Notes: a model not told the origin generated them from the sequence alone. Shown: positions 28,121-35,872, counted from the first letter of the stretch. The stretch: 50,784 nucleotides of DNA from Methanospirillaceae archaeon (GCA_016926505.1 JAFGOM010000050.1:1-50784), one strand, 5' to 3'. Made by a program: numbers and translations.

Positions 28121-28405
28121 TTAATCAGTATCGTCTCTTCCTGTGCTTTTATGTGCAAACCACCATTTCATACCAACAAGAGCGGCGATAAGTGATCCGG
28201 TGACGGTATTGGCGGCAATAAGGGGAGGATCCTTATCTACGATTCCATATATAACCCAGAGAGATACGCCGACAAGGAGTAAAAAAAGCAGTCCCCATGA
28301 GATGTCATGGGCTGTTCTGCTCTTCCAGGTTTTGATAACCTGGGGAAGGAAAGCAAGAGTAGTACAGATGCCACCGACGTACCCGGTATACAGGAGAGGA
28401 TCCAT
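28121..28405 (-). CDS. SemiSWEET (PQ-loop) small membrane transporter
   Basis: The 94-residue protein has three hydrophobic helices and a PQ-loop: LAFLPQVIKTW at 18-28. This is the layout of bacterial SemiSWEET sugar transporters, which work as dimers. It is convergent with the MOT1 gene, with 2 nt between the stop codons. Why a sugar-type facilitator sits among Mo/W genes is unclear; it may be unrelated or carry another small metabolite. Confidence 0.87.
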   Translation of the reverse strand: MDPLLYTGYVGGICTTLAFLPQVIKTWKSRTAHDISWGLLFLLLVGVSLWVIYGIVDKDPPLIAANTVTGSLIAALVGMKWWFAHKSTGRDDTD

Positions 28406-28671
28406 ATCCTAGGATTTAGATTTTTTGATGTATGAAGATGCGTGTATACACAATCCATCCTATATTCAGCAGAGCCATGCGCAGGATTGTCGTATACGAA
28501 CCTGACCGTGAGGGGTGCAGGAATCAGGCAGGGAAACGTATGGTATTGAGAGACCGGGGTGACCGTGACGGATATTACTCTCAAAACCGGGAAGGTACGC
28601 CCGGGATCCGCTTATTTTGTCACCTGATATTTCAGGAGATGGTATCCTTCGTTCAAATGGGATTGGATGTA

Positions 28672-29484
28672 TTAATCAGCCCTGATGATGGTACCGACGT
28701 TCTCGCCGGCAACAGCACGGGTAACCATTCCTGGTTTGTGACCGTTTACGATCCGAACCTCCCGTAATGAACGGGACTCTGGCAGAAGTTCAATTACTTT
28801 CCGTTCAAGGACGAGATCATCCATCTTCATCTCTAATAGTTCTCCTGCAGTGATCTCCGGGATCAGTTCTGCATCCGGATACTTTGGGTGACGGGTATAC
28901 AGCCCGTCGACGTTTTTGACAAGGATACAACTCTTTGCTCCAAGCACTTCTGCTGCAAGAAATGCACCCGTATCTGTCCGGTGGACCGGGATTCCTCCCT
29001 GAGTTTTTTCAGATGGTTGTTCATACAGTCCGTATGGGGGTGTTCCGTGAATGACCGGGAGCGCACCCATCCCGAGGAATGTCGGGATCTCAAGGAGATC
29101 ACCGGTGTGGATTCTCATTGCCCGGTACGGTGACATGAGTGTAGCAAGCATAATTGCATTCTGCTCTGATATTTTACCGCAGAGCTCGGCAAGGACTCCG
29201 GTCGGCATGCCAAGGTTAAGCCCGATATCAAGGATATGCCTGACTCTGACTCCTCCCCCGGTTACAAGGAGCATCTGGTTCTTCTGCGAGAGTGAACCAA
29301 TTTCCTCTGTCAGGGGAAGGACAACATCACGGCCATAATCGATGATTCCATGCCCTCCGATCTTTATCACCTGTAAATCCGGAAGTATCCGCAGAAGTGG
29401 CCTGTCCCTGTACGCGTCAAATAACCCTTCTCGTACCAGGGTCTCATCCTGCAGGTAGCTGTTTAATAAAAAACGTTTGTGCAT
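28672..29484 (-). CDS. molybdenum/tungsten storage protein-like amino acid kinase family protein
   Basis: The protein has about 270 residues from the ATG at 29484, which is preceded by GGGA; an ATG at 29499 gives five more residues. It belongs to the amino-acid kinase fold with KIGGHGIIDYGRD (41-53), VTGGGVRVRH and PVHRTDTGAFLAAEV, then LVKNVDGLY and PEITAGELLE. This combination is that of the MosA/MosB molybdenum storage subunits of Azotobacter, which use ATP to pack polyoxometalate clusters, rather than uridylate kinase. Only one subunit gene is present, so a homo-oligomer is implied. The divergent palindrome at 29535-29552 lies 50 nt upstream. Function as Mo/W store is inferred from homology and context. 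Confidence 0.82.
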   Translation of the reverse strand: MHKRFLLNSYLQDETLVREGLFDAYRDRPLLRILPDLQVIKIGGHGIIDYGRDVVLPLTEEIGSLSQKNQMLLVTGGGVRVRHILDIGLNLGMPTGVLAELCGKISEQNAIMLATLMSPYRAMRIHTGDLLEIPTFLGMGALPVIHGTPPYGLYEQPSEKTQGGIPVHRTDTGAFLAAEVLGAKSCILVKNVDGLYTRHPKYPDAELIPEITAGELLEMKMDDLVLERKVIELLPESRSLREVRIVNGHKPGMVTRAVAGENVGTIIRAD

Positions 29485-29534
29485 AATCTTCCCTTGCATA
29501 TTTATAGATCAAGCACGAAATAGATATACTATAT

Positions 29535-29552
29535 CAGTTGATATAACAACTG
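29535..29552. promoter_or_regulatory. 18-bp palindrome between storage-protein gene and divergent small gene
   Basis: The sequence CAGTTGATATAACAACTG has 6-bp perfect arms around ATATAA, the same loop as the element upstream of tupA. A second overlapping dyad, TATATCA-GT-TGATATA, spans 29530-29545. It is 50 nt from the start of the - strand storage protein gene and 28 nt from the + strand small gene, so it could control both. Compare 24181-24198: the only two differences are complementary to each other. Confidence 0.6.
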
Positions 29553-29580
29553 GAATGCCAAAGAAAAGGAGAGATACAAC

Positions 29581-29784
29581 ATGAAGATCTATGTACGCGA
29601 ACGGCAGAAGGTCGGTGAGGGTGTCAGGCAGCCGAAATACCGGATCGTTGCAATAACCGGTGGAGAGATACAGGTCGTTGCAACCCACTTTCGTAAGAGG
29701 GAACTTGAGCTGATTGCACAGGATATCGGCGCAGAGATAATCTGGCTCCACCCGGCCCCTGATAATGAGAAGAAGAGACACTGA
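29581..29784 (+). CDS. uncharacterised 67-residue protein
   Basis: This is a real gene by its strong ribosome binding site (GGAGAG, 7 nt before the ATG) and its position next to the palindrome. The protein is small and highly charged, with a predicted alternation of strands and one helix: MKIYVRERQ, YRIVAITGGEIQVVATHF, then KRELELIAQDIGAEIIWLHP. The fold could be a small beta-alpha-beta domain. No cysteines and no membrane segment are present. I do not recognise a family. Context suggests a link to Mo/W metabolism. Confidence 0.7.
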   Translation: MKIYVRERQKVGEGVRQPKYRIVAITGGEIQVVATHFRKRELELIAQDIGAEIIWLHPAPDNEKKRH

Positions 29785-29837
29785 TCCATTACCCTTTTTG
29801 TGAATGCTTATCTTTATAGGATGGTATACATAAGAGT

Positions 29838-30179
29838 ATGCCATCTCTCTCTATCGAGGGACTTTTTGAATCTGCAGTGCAGATATTTCTCTTCGAAGAT
29901 AATGCAGTAACCATTACCTTTTCAGGAGAAGGCATACGTATCCGGTTTCCTACGACAAGACGCCTGGCAGAATTCCTTGATGTTCCCCATTATTATATCC
30001 TGCCCTATTTTGCGATGATGGAAGAACAGGAACTGGTTACGCGTGCTGAACGTATTGGTATCCTTACTACTGCCAGAGGTACCGATCGGATTCTGACCAT
30101 TATGAGGAACAGGTATTCCCGGGAGAGTGCGAGAGTAATGGGAGAGCAGATCTTTTCCGATCTGGTAACCCCGGACTGA
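29838..30179 (+). CDS. uncharacterised winged-helix-like protein, candidate regulator
   Basis: The 113-residue protein has an N-terminal beta-rich part (AVTITFSGEGIRIRFP at about 23-38). A helix-turn-helix-like segment follows: TRRLAEFLDVPHYYILPYFAMM (40-61), then EEQELVTRAERIGILTTARG, whose last part looks like a wing. The C-terminus is basic (IMRNRYSRESARVMGEQ). TTTATAGG lies about 20 nt upstream of the start, so the message may have a very short leader. Its position 54 nt after the 67-residue gene and near the palindrome makes it a candidate DNA-binding regulator of this cluster. The family is not recognised. Confidence 0.55.
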   Translation: MPSLSIEGLFESAVQIFLFEDNAVTITFSGEGIRIRFPTTRRLAEFLDVPHYYILPYFAMMEEQELVTRAERIGILTTARGTDRILTIMRNRYSRESARVMGEQIFSDLVTPD

Positions 30180-30390
30180 TCGCCTCCCTCACAGGAACTG
30201 CCGCCAAATGATTGTCTGTTATGAGGATCGATACGGGGGTGTTTCATTCTGCATACTGAGAAAGAGTATCTCAATCCGGGGTTTTTTTGCAGAGATAGAG
30301 AGAATCAGTCCGCACACCCTGCAGAGTATCTCTTCTGTTCTGGCAGGCCGGCAACTTCCGGGTTCATCAACAGGGTACATGTACGAAAAA

Positions 30391-30660
30391 TCATCGGTAT
30401 GAATTATACCATTGTTCATAGTCCTTGTGATATGCAAAGCAATGGAGGATATAGAGTGTTTGTTCCCGGATTTCATAGATTATTCGTGCCTGACGTGTCA
30501 CCTTCTCAACATGAAAGGGGATACCATATTTCATGTGACGGCGGGGCGGAAGGGATTGGATCTTCTCACCATGTGAGGGGAAAAGGATCTGGAGATCGCG
30601 GGGAAATCGTTCAAACTCCCTGACTGCATATTCTGTAAATGCCACCTCCATTATGGTCAC
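30391..30660 (-). CDS. RelE/ParE-type toxin
   Basis: The protein has about 89 residues (GTG at 30660; an ATG at 30651 is possible). The pattern AVREFERFPRDLQ near the start, LPPRRHMKYGIPFHVEKVTRQARIIYEI in the middle and ILHCFAYHKDYE at the end is that of the RelE/ParE toxin superfamily, whose members cleave mRNA on the ribosome or inhibit gyrase. The start overlaps the stop of the upstream antitoxin gene by 4 nt, as in most type II modules. Which toxic activity applies cannot be told. Confidence 0.75.
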   Translation of the reverse strand: MTIMEVAFTEYAVREFERFPRDLQILFPSHGEKIQSLPPRRHMKYGIPFHVEKVTRQARIIYEIREQTLYILHCFAYHKDYEQWYNSYR

Positions 30661-30893
30661 GTCTTTGAGAGCTTCTTTAGATCCTCGAGAGTGTAGAGAG
30701 AGCTACTCCCCGTCAGCACCTCTCCCATCTCAATGGAGACGCCCCTATGGACCAGCATCATCTCCTCCTCCTCAAGTATTCTTTCATATGCAAGAATTGC
30801 CTGTCTGATAACCTCAGTCTGATTCCCCGCATATCCCTTCTCGATGATCCTCCGTATAGCATCTTCGTACGGTCTCCCGATAGTAATGTTCAT
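30657..30893 (-). CDS. ribbon-helix-helix antitoxin
   Basis: The protein has about 78 residues from the ATG at 30893. The open frame extends to 31013 but that part is AT-rich upstream DNA containing the operator. The N-terminal part (MNITIGRPYEDAIRRIIEKGYAGNQTEVIRQAI, shown as motif only in part) is a ribbon-helix-helix pattern: a beta strand, then helix, turn, and NQTEVIRQAI as the second helix. The C-terminal tail with LYTLEDLKKL would bind the toxin. The gene precedes and overlaps the toxin, and a 7-bp-arm palindrome lies just upstream. Confidence 0.72.
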   Translation of the reverse strand: MNITIGRPYEDAIRRIIEKGYAGNQTEVIRQAILAYERILEEEEMMLVHRGVSIEMGEVLTGSSSLYTLEDLKKLSKT

Positions 30894-30908
30894 AGAAACC
30901 CACTTTTG

Positions 30909-30927
30909 ATGTATATTAATTATACAT
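30909..30927. promoter_or_regulatory. palindrome upstream of toxin-antitoxin pair, probable autoregulatory operator
   Basis: ATGTATA and TATACAT flank the 5-nt centre TTAAT, giving a perfect 7-bp dyad 16 nt upstream of the antitoxin start. Type II antitoxins with ribbon-helix-helix domains normally bind such dyads to repress their own promoter. The site is AT-rich and may also contain the TATA element. Confidence 0.5.
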
Positions 30928-31080
30928 TCAATGATATAATGAGTGTCTTTTTTATATGGATTCTGATAAGCCGTCCCCCATCCCTTTTTTCCATTATGGG
31001 GTGTAGGTATCATTCTGGTTCCTGTTAAAAAAGTTTGATTTTCTCATGCAAATCAACAGATTACAGATATCATCAGAATA

Positions 31081-32988
31081 TCAGGGTTCTCTGTAACCCG
31101 TTCGTGATGGTGAATCAGATTCGATCTTCTTCCTCTTGTTATGGTAGACTTCTGACTGATCTGATACGAAATACCCGGGGGTATCCTGTACCCGTTTCTT
31201 CCAGGCATCAGATGTGATAATACTGATACAATCTGACAATGCCTGTTCCTGCTCCATCTCTGTCCGGTATATCAGATCGTATCTGAGGTTTCCGATTGGC
31301 GAGAAGGAAAGGCCTGCAGACCTTGCATTGTATTCTGAACAGAAACCGGCATCAGCAGAACCGTTTTTCAGGGCTGACAGGATGGCTATCTCATCTCCCC
31401 GGATACTGTTTTCTAACCGTGTATCTCCGTCTGTTCCTGCTTCTTTCATCAGGCGGTACAGGAGTGCTTCCTGTGGACTACCTTGTAATGGAAAGATAAA
31501 CCGAACAAGTGAAATATCCTGAATAGAATACACGGCATTTCCTGCGATGCCGTAAACGATATCAGCAACCGGCACTGTTTTCACCGGGATACCGGGAAGC
31601 CATCGTCTAAAAATATCTCCGACACTACCGGAAGTTGGATCATACCTAACTGCTGCGAGGTGACATGCATTGCTTGCAAGAGCAAGGAGCCCTGAGACTT
31701 CCCCGGTATTCCGGAACCTGATGATCCGCCCTCTCCCCCGCATCATACTGTCTGCGACCCCGATAATCGGATCATGCACCCCGGCAACAAGGATGGTTGC
31801 ATCAAGGGTTGGTTCTTTAAACAGGGAGGCTGCCGTAACAACCGTCCCTTCTGCGTACCCCTCGATTTCAGGAGGAATATGGAGCCAGAGATCGGCAGAA
31901 AGGGCAGCCATCTGCACACCGGCACCCCTTGATAAGGGAACGGCGATGTACTTCCCGTTAATCTTTCCTGCAGAAAGGTAGACAAACTCGTCAATACCCC
32001 CGTCACTTACAAGCCTCTGTGCAAGAAAAACCTCTATCTTCTGTCGTTTGGGAACGAAAAAACCCCAGACTGCAAAGAGGGGTGCGATGAGTTCCTCGAG
32101 AATAACAACTGCAGAGAGCGGATAGCCTGGCATTCCGATGACCGGTTTTTTAAAAATATTCCCGCAGATAACCGGTTTTCCCGGTTTCATCGAGACCCCG
32201 TGAAACAGTACCTCCCCACATTCCTGTATTACACGCGAAGTGAAATCTCTCGTTCCGGCTGATGATCCTGCTGAGATGATGACCATATCGTTATTTTGTA
32301 TGGCATCAAGAACCACCTCCCTGATAGCTTCAGGGGAATCAGGCGTTATCGGGTACATCACCGGAGTTACCCCGAGTGTCTTGAGAAATGCTCTCGTCAT
32401 CTCCATGTTACTCTCGACGACCTGGCCCGGTTCCGGGTGGGTGCCTGGCGGGATGAGTTCCGATCCGGTAGGGATAAGCCCGATCGATACATCTCGAACC
32501 GGAACAGAAGTACATGCATAGGTCGCAAGAGCACCGGTATCAGCCGGCCTGATACAGTGACCTGCAGGAAAGACGATCTGTCCGAGAGTGACATCTTCGC
32601 CTGCAGGCCGGACGTGCTGTCCCGGACGGACAGCGCTTCGTACCTGTATTATCCCATCCCCGATTTCCCATGTATCCTCAACCATGATGAGGGCATCAGT
32701 ACCCTCTGGCATGACATTTCCCGTGTTTACCCTGATTGCACCAGGAACGGTAACGGGATTCTGATCCGAGGCACCATGAGTCCATGTGCTCGCAACCGCG
32801 TACCCGTCCATCGCAGCAAGTGGTGCCGGGGGAACCGTGAAAGGAACAATCAGATCCTCTGCCACGATACGACCGACCGATTCGGAAAGGGCAACAGTCG
32901 TTGTTCTTTCCGGGCGGGAAGAAAACGCGGTGCAGATGATCTTTTTTGCTTCTGCGAGTGAGATGAGGTTTAAGTACCGGGTTACCAT
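31081..32988 (-). CDS. moeA: MoeA-type molybdenumtransferase fused to periplasmic-binding-protein-like domain
   Basis: The 635-residue protein has two parts. Residues 1 to about 405 are a complete MoeA: FPAGHCIRPADTGALA, GLIPTGSELIPPG, SAGSSAGTRDF, VSMKPGKPVICG and GMPGYPLSAVVILEEL, which insert molybdate or tungstate into adenylylated molybdopterin. Residues about 410-620 are a PBP-like domain (from TILVAGVHDPIIGVADSMMRGR to the C-terminus), related to the domain found in some MoeA and ModE-associated proteins. It may bind a ligand such as the oxyanion. It overlaps the stop of the second moeA by 7 nt, so the pair is co-transcribed. Confidence 0.9.
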   Translation of the reverse strand: MVTRYLNLISLAEAKKIICTAFSSRPERTTTVALSESVGRIVAEDLIVPFTVPPAPLAAMDGYAVASTWTHGASDQNPVTVPGAIRVNTGNVMPEGTDALIMVEDTWEIGDGIIQVRSAVRPGQHVRPAGEDVTLGQIVFPAGHCIRPADTGALATYACTSVPVRDVSIGLIPTGSELIPPGTHPEPGQVVESNMEMTRAFLKTLGVTPVMYPITPDSPEAIREVVLDAIQNNDMVIISAGSSAGTRDFTSRVIQECGEVLFHGVSMKPGKPVICGNIFKKPVIGMPGYPLSAVVILEELIAPLFAVWGFFVPKRQKIEVFLAQRLVSDGGIDEFVYLSAGKINGKYIAVPLSRGAGVQMAALSADLWLHIPPEIEGYAEGTVVTAASLFKEPTLDATILVAGVHDPIIGVADSMMRGRGRIIRFRNTGEVSGLLALASNACHLAAVRYDPTSGSVGDIFRRWLPGIPVKTVPVADIVYGIAGNAVYSIQDISLVRFIFPLQGSPQEALLYRLMKEAGTDGDTRLENSIRGDEIAILSALKNGSADAGFCSEYNARSAGLSFSPIGNLRYDLIYRTEMEQEQALSDCISIITSDAWKKRVQDTPGYFVSDQSEVYHNKRKKIESDSPSRTGYREP

Positions 32989-34253
32989 TGTATCACTTCC
33001 ACCAGTTCCCCTGCTTCGAGCCCTTCAACACCGGCAGGAACCTTCAGGATACCGTCACTCTCTTTAAGCGTGTTCAATAATCCTGATTTTCCAAAAAGCG
33101 GAGTAACTTTTCCGTTCTTAACCCTGACCCTGATGTAGGTCTCTTTTCCCTTCTCAGCAGGTACATTCTCCGCCATTCTGGCTTTTATGGTAACCGAAGC
33201 TCCTGCAGGTCTTTTTTCCATCACCTGCAGGAGCGGAGAAACAACAAGGAGAAGCACAAGACATGCCGAGGCAGGATGTCCGGGGAGTCCGACCACCGGT
33301 GTATCGGCGACACTCCCGATTATTGTTGGTTTTCCCGGAGCAAGGGAGATTCCGTGGATATGCACGGTCCCGCACGCTTCGATTGCCGTTGCTGTGATGT
33401 CCTTCTCATCCTTTGAGCTCCCGCCTGACACAAGGACGGCGTCACATTCCCTGCAGGCGGTTGAGAGGAGATTGATGAGATGCTTCAGATCATCAGAAAC
33501 GATCCCGTACTGGATTGGTATGGCCCCTTTGCGTATGAGCATTGCTGCAATAAGCGATGCATTGACATCCCGTACCTGGCCTGGCCGGGGGGTTGCATCC
33601 ACGCCAACCAGTTCCCTGCCGGTAGAGATGATCCCGATCCGGGGACGGGACATAACAGCAACAAAGGTCTTTCCGATCGCTGCCAGAACCCCGATGTCCT
33701 GTGGTCTTAAGACCCATCCTGCCTCAAAGATACTGTCACCGGCATGAAAATCTTCATCTCTCCTGATAATGTTCTCTCCTAAAACGGCTGGTCTTCGTAC
33801 AAGAATGGTATCAGAAAGTCGTTCGGTATACTCGATCATAACAACAGCATCAGCACCTTTTGGTAGGACTCCCCCGGTAGGGATGTACCGGCACTGACCG
33901 GGAGCAACGAAATCATTCTCATCACTGCCCATCTCTACTGTACCGGCACAGGTAAGGAGAACCGGTGCAGCCTCTGATGCCCGCGGGGTGTCTGCAGCAA
34001 TGACTGCATAGCCGTCCTTCCATGATCGGTCAAAACCGGGAATATCAGAAGAAGCATAGATCGGCTCTGCAAGAACACGACCATCAGCCTCTTCCAGGGG
34101 TACTGACTCTGTGCCGGTTTCGTGGGCGATACTGCAGAGTTTCCCGATTGCAGTATCCAGAGAAACAACTGAGAAGAAGTATCCCTTGTTCCGGGATGGG
34201 GTGTCTGGTAATTTCTCTTCGGTATGATTGCCGCAAAAATCGTTCTGTTTCAT
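32982..34253 (-). CDS. moeA: molybdopterin molybdenumtransferase MoeA
   Basis: The protein has about 423 residues from the ATG at 34253; a longer frame begins with GTG at 34310. MoeA family features in order are VPLEEADGRVLAEPI, the IPTGGVLPKGADAVVMIE segment, WVLRPQDIGVLAAIG, GIISTGRELVG, VSGGSSKDEKDIT and SLAPGKPTIIG, then GLPGHPASACLV. The enzyme places Mo or W in the pterin cofactor. Two MoeA paralogues in tandem are common in archaea and may separate Mo from W insertion. It is the first gene of the - strand moeA pair. Confidence 0.9.
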   Translation of the reverse strand: MKQNDFCGNHTEEKLPDTPSRNKGYFFSVVSLDTAIGKLCSIAHETGTESVPLEEADGRVLAEPIYASSDIPGFDRSWKDGYAVIAADTPRASEAAPVLLTCAGTVEMGSDENDFVAPGQCRYIPTGGVLPKGADAVVMIEYTERLSDTILVRRPAVLGENIIRRDEDFHAGDSIFEAGWVLRPQDIGVLAAIGKTFVAVMSRPRIGIISTGRELVGVDATPRPGQVRDVNASLIAAMLIRKGAIPIQYGIVSDDLKHLINLLSTACRECDAVLVSGGSSKDEKDITATAIEACGTVHIHGISLAPGKPTIIGSVADTPVVGLPGHPASACLVLLLVVSPLLQVMEKRPAGASVTIKARMAENVPAEKGKETYIRVRVKNGKVTPLFGKSGLLNTLKESDGILKVPAGVEGLEAGELVEVIQW

Positions 34254-34462
34254 AAGGACACCACAAAAGACTGGTACTAATTGATTACCATATGTATTAT
34301 AATCTGACACACAATCAAAAGAATACGATAAACCTGAATACGGTTAAACGTGGATAGCTGGGATCCTTCTCCTCAATACATGAGGAAGTGCCGGAAGATG
34401 CTGAAGCTTTCAATGGGTAAGCGGTGGGATACAAATCAATAGCAAGTATCAGAGGTGTAAAG

Positions 34463-34543
34463 ATGTATCAAACTGCTCCTTTACCACAGGCCGGCATCCT
34501 TCATTGCATCTCCCCTGCAAAGAAGAAAACCAAAAAGAAGTAA
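34463..34543 (+). CDS. possible 26-residue basic miniprotein
   Basis: A short frame of 26 codons starts with ATG at 34463, 5 nt after GAGGTG, one of the best ribosome binding sites in the window. The peptide begins MYQTAPLPQAG, contains one cysteine (LHCIS) and ends in a lysine-rich tail (PAKKKTKKK). It lies in the 378-nt gap between the divergent moeA and MFS genes. A weak hairpin (TCCTCA/TGAGGA) is about 90 nt upstream. It could be a real small protein, a leader peptide, or chance. Confidence 0.35.
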   Translation: MYQTAPLPQAGILHCISPAKKKTKKK

Positions 34544-34631
34544 CACTTATTGTTTGTTCAGGTTTCTCTCTCATTACATCGGTTTTTTCCGGGTTAAAAA
34601 CCGGTAAATAGTAAGTGAATTACGTTCTTTT

Positions 34632-35801
34632 ATGGCACGGGATGCAGATATTATGCGTCACTCATATCTGGTAATTGTCCTTCTTGGCATAGTCGCACTC
34701 TGTGGAGATATCATCTACGAAGGAGCCCGGAGTATCAGCGGACCATACCTGCTCTCTCTGGGTGGTTCTGCAGTTCTTGTCGGGACCATCACCGGGGGCG
34801 GGGAGTTTTTGGGATATGCGGTCAGACTAATATCAGGCAGACTTGCCGATCTCACCCATCATTACTGGTCCCTGACCATCGGGGGATACGCGATGCTCAT
34901 CGCAATACCACTCCTGGCTTTTTCCGGCTCGTGGGAGATGGCTGCCCTGCTCTTCATCCTCGAACGGATAGGAAAAGGGATCCGGTCTCCGGCAAAGGAC
35001 GCCATTCTTGCCAATGCAACCGCTCCTGTCGGGCGGGGGTTGGGATTTGGTATCCATGAACTACTGGATCAGATTGGAGCGGTCCTCGGTCCGGTGGTAC
35101 TGGCTGTGTCTCTGGCAGGATCCGGGGAATACACTCCGGGATTTCTGTTTCTCTTTATTCCTTTCATTTTCCTTATGGTCTTTGTAGTTGCAGCCTGGCG
35201 GCTCCTGCCCGACCCGGCAGGATTTGAGAGAAAACAGGGTGACACCAAAGACGAGGGAAGTGGTCTTGATCATGATTTTTTCAGATTCTCTCTTTTTACG
35301 TTGTTCTGCACCACCGGTTTCCTTTCCTTCCCCTTAATCTCCTTCCATGCCATTTCAAGCGAAATCCTCCTTTTATTTGAAGTACCGATTCTTTATGCAC
35401 TTGCGATGCTGGTCGATGCGGTCATAGCCCCGGTTGCCGGGAGATTCTATGACAAGAGAGGTATCATTGTTCTTTTTGCCATCCCGCTAACCGGTGTTTG
35501 TATCCCGTTCCTGGGGTTCGGGATGAGCAGGGAGGTAATCTATGCAGCTGCTATCCTGTTTGGCGTTTCAATGGGTATTTTAGAGACGGTGCTTCGTGCC
35601 GTCGTTGCTGATATCATCCCTATCAAAAAGCGGGGAACCGCGTTTGGAATTTTTAATACCGTATACGGGGCAGGTTTTTTCATGGGAGGGGTCATTATCG
35701 GGTTTTGTTATGAATATTCCCTTATCCTGGCTTCTTTTGTCCCGGCTGTCATCTCCTGTCTTGCGTGCGGGTATTTCTTCAGAATCACGCGTCATATGTA
35801 G
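34632..35801 (+). CDS. major facilitator superfamily transporter
   Basis: The 389-residue protein has about 12 predicted membrane helices in two halves. An MFS motif A-like loop is seen after helix 2 (SGRLADLTHHYW at 68-79), and helix 4 includes ERIGKGIRSPAKDAIL. A cytoplasmic central loop is at about 195-215 (ERKQGDTKDEGSG). The second-half loop GRFYDKRGI is the matching motif. The substrate cannot be inferred. It stands alone between the Mo cofactor genes and the Hdr operon; a hairpin follows its stop. Confidence 0.85.
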   Translation: MARDADIMRHSYLVIVLLGIVALCGDIIYEGARSISGPYLLSLGGSAVLVGTITGGGEFLGYAVRLISGRLADLTHHYWSLTIGGYAMLIAIPLLAFSGSWEMAALLFILERIGKGIRSPAKDAILANATAPVGRGLGFGIHELLDQIGAVLGPVVLAVSLAGSGEYTPGFLFLFIPFIFLMVFVVAAWRLLPDPAGFERKQGDTKDEGSGLDHDFFRFSLFTLFCTTGFLSFPLISFHAISSEILLLFEVPILYALAMLVDAVIAPVAGRFYDKRGIIVLFAIPLTGVCIPFLGFGMSREVIYAAAILFGVSMGILETVLRAVVADIIPIKKRGTAFGIFNTVYGAGFFMGGVIIGFCYEYSLILASFVPAVISCLACGYFFRITRHM

Positions 35802-35851
35802 CCTGAAAAAAAGAAGAGACGAATGAAACCGTATAGAAAAACAGGATTTGA

Positions 35852-35871
35852 TTATATCAAAATAGTTTGAT
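35852..35871. terminator. AT-rich inverted repeat between convergent genes
   Basis: ATATCAAA and TTTGATAT form a perfect 8-bp stem around ATAG, 50 nt after the MFS stop and directly before the stop of the convergent small gene at 35873. It could act as a bidirectional terminator. The arms contain the ATATCA/TGATAT half-sites seen in the Mo/W-gene palindromes, but the spacing differs, so I do not group it with them. Confidence 0.35.
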
Positions 35872-35872
35872 A

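Noticed and set aside
28432-28767. 111-aa + strand frame upstream of and overlapping the storage-protein gene end
   Set aside because: Its last third is antisense to the storage protein and the rest shows no coding character; the 266-nt gap is left unassigned.
30208-30402. 64-residue + strand frame between the winged-helix-like gene and the toxin
   Set aside because: There is an AGGA about 11 nt upstream, but spacing is poor, the composition is not gene-like, and the frame overlaps the toxin gene.
32296-32961. 221-aa + strand frame opposite moeA
   Set aside because: It mirrors the well-supported MoeA-PBP gene and is rich in Arg, Ser and Asp as expected for an antisense frame.
33187-33747. 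186-aa + strand frame opposite the second moeA
   Set aside because: It is antisense to conserved MoeA motifs and has no ribosome binding site.
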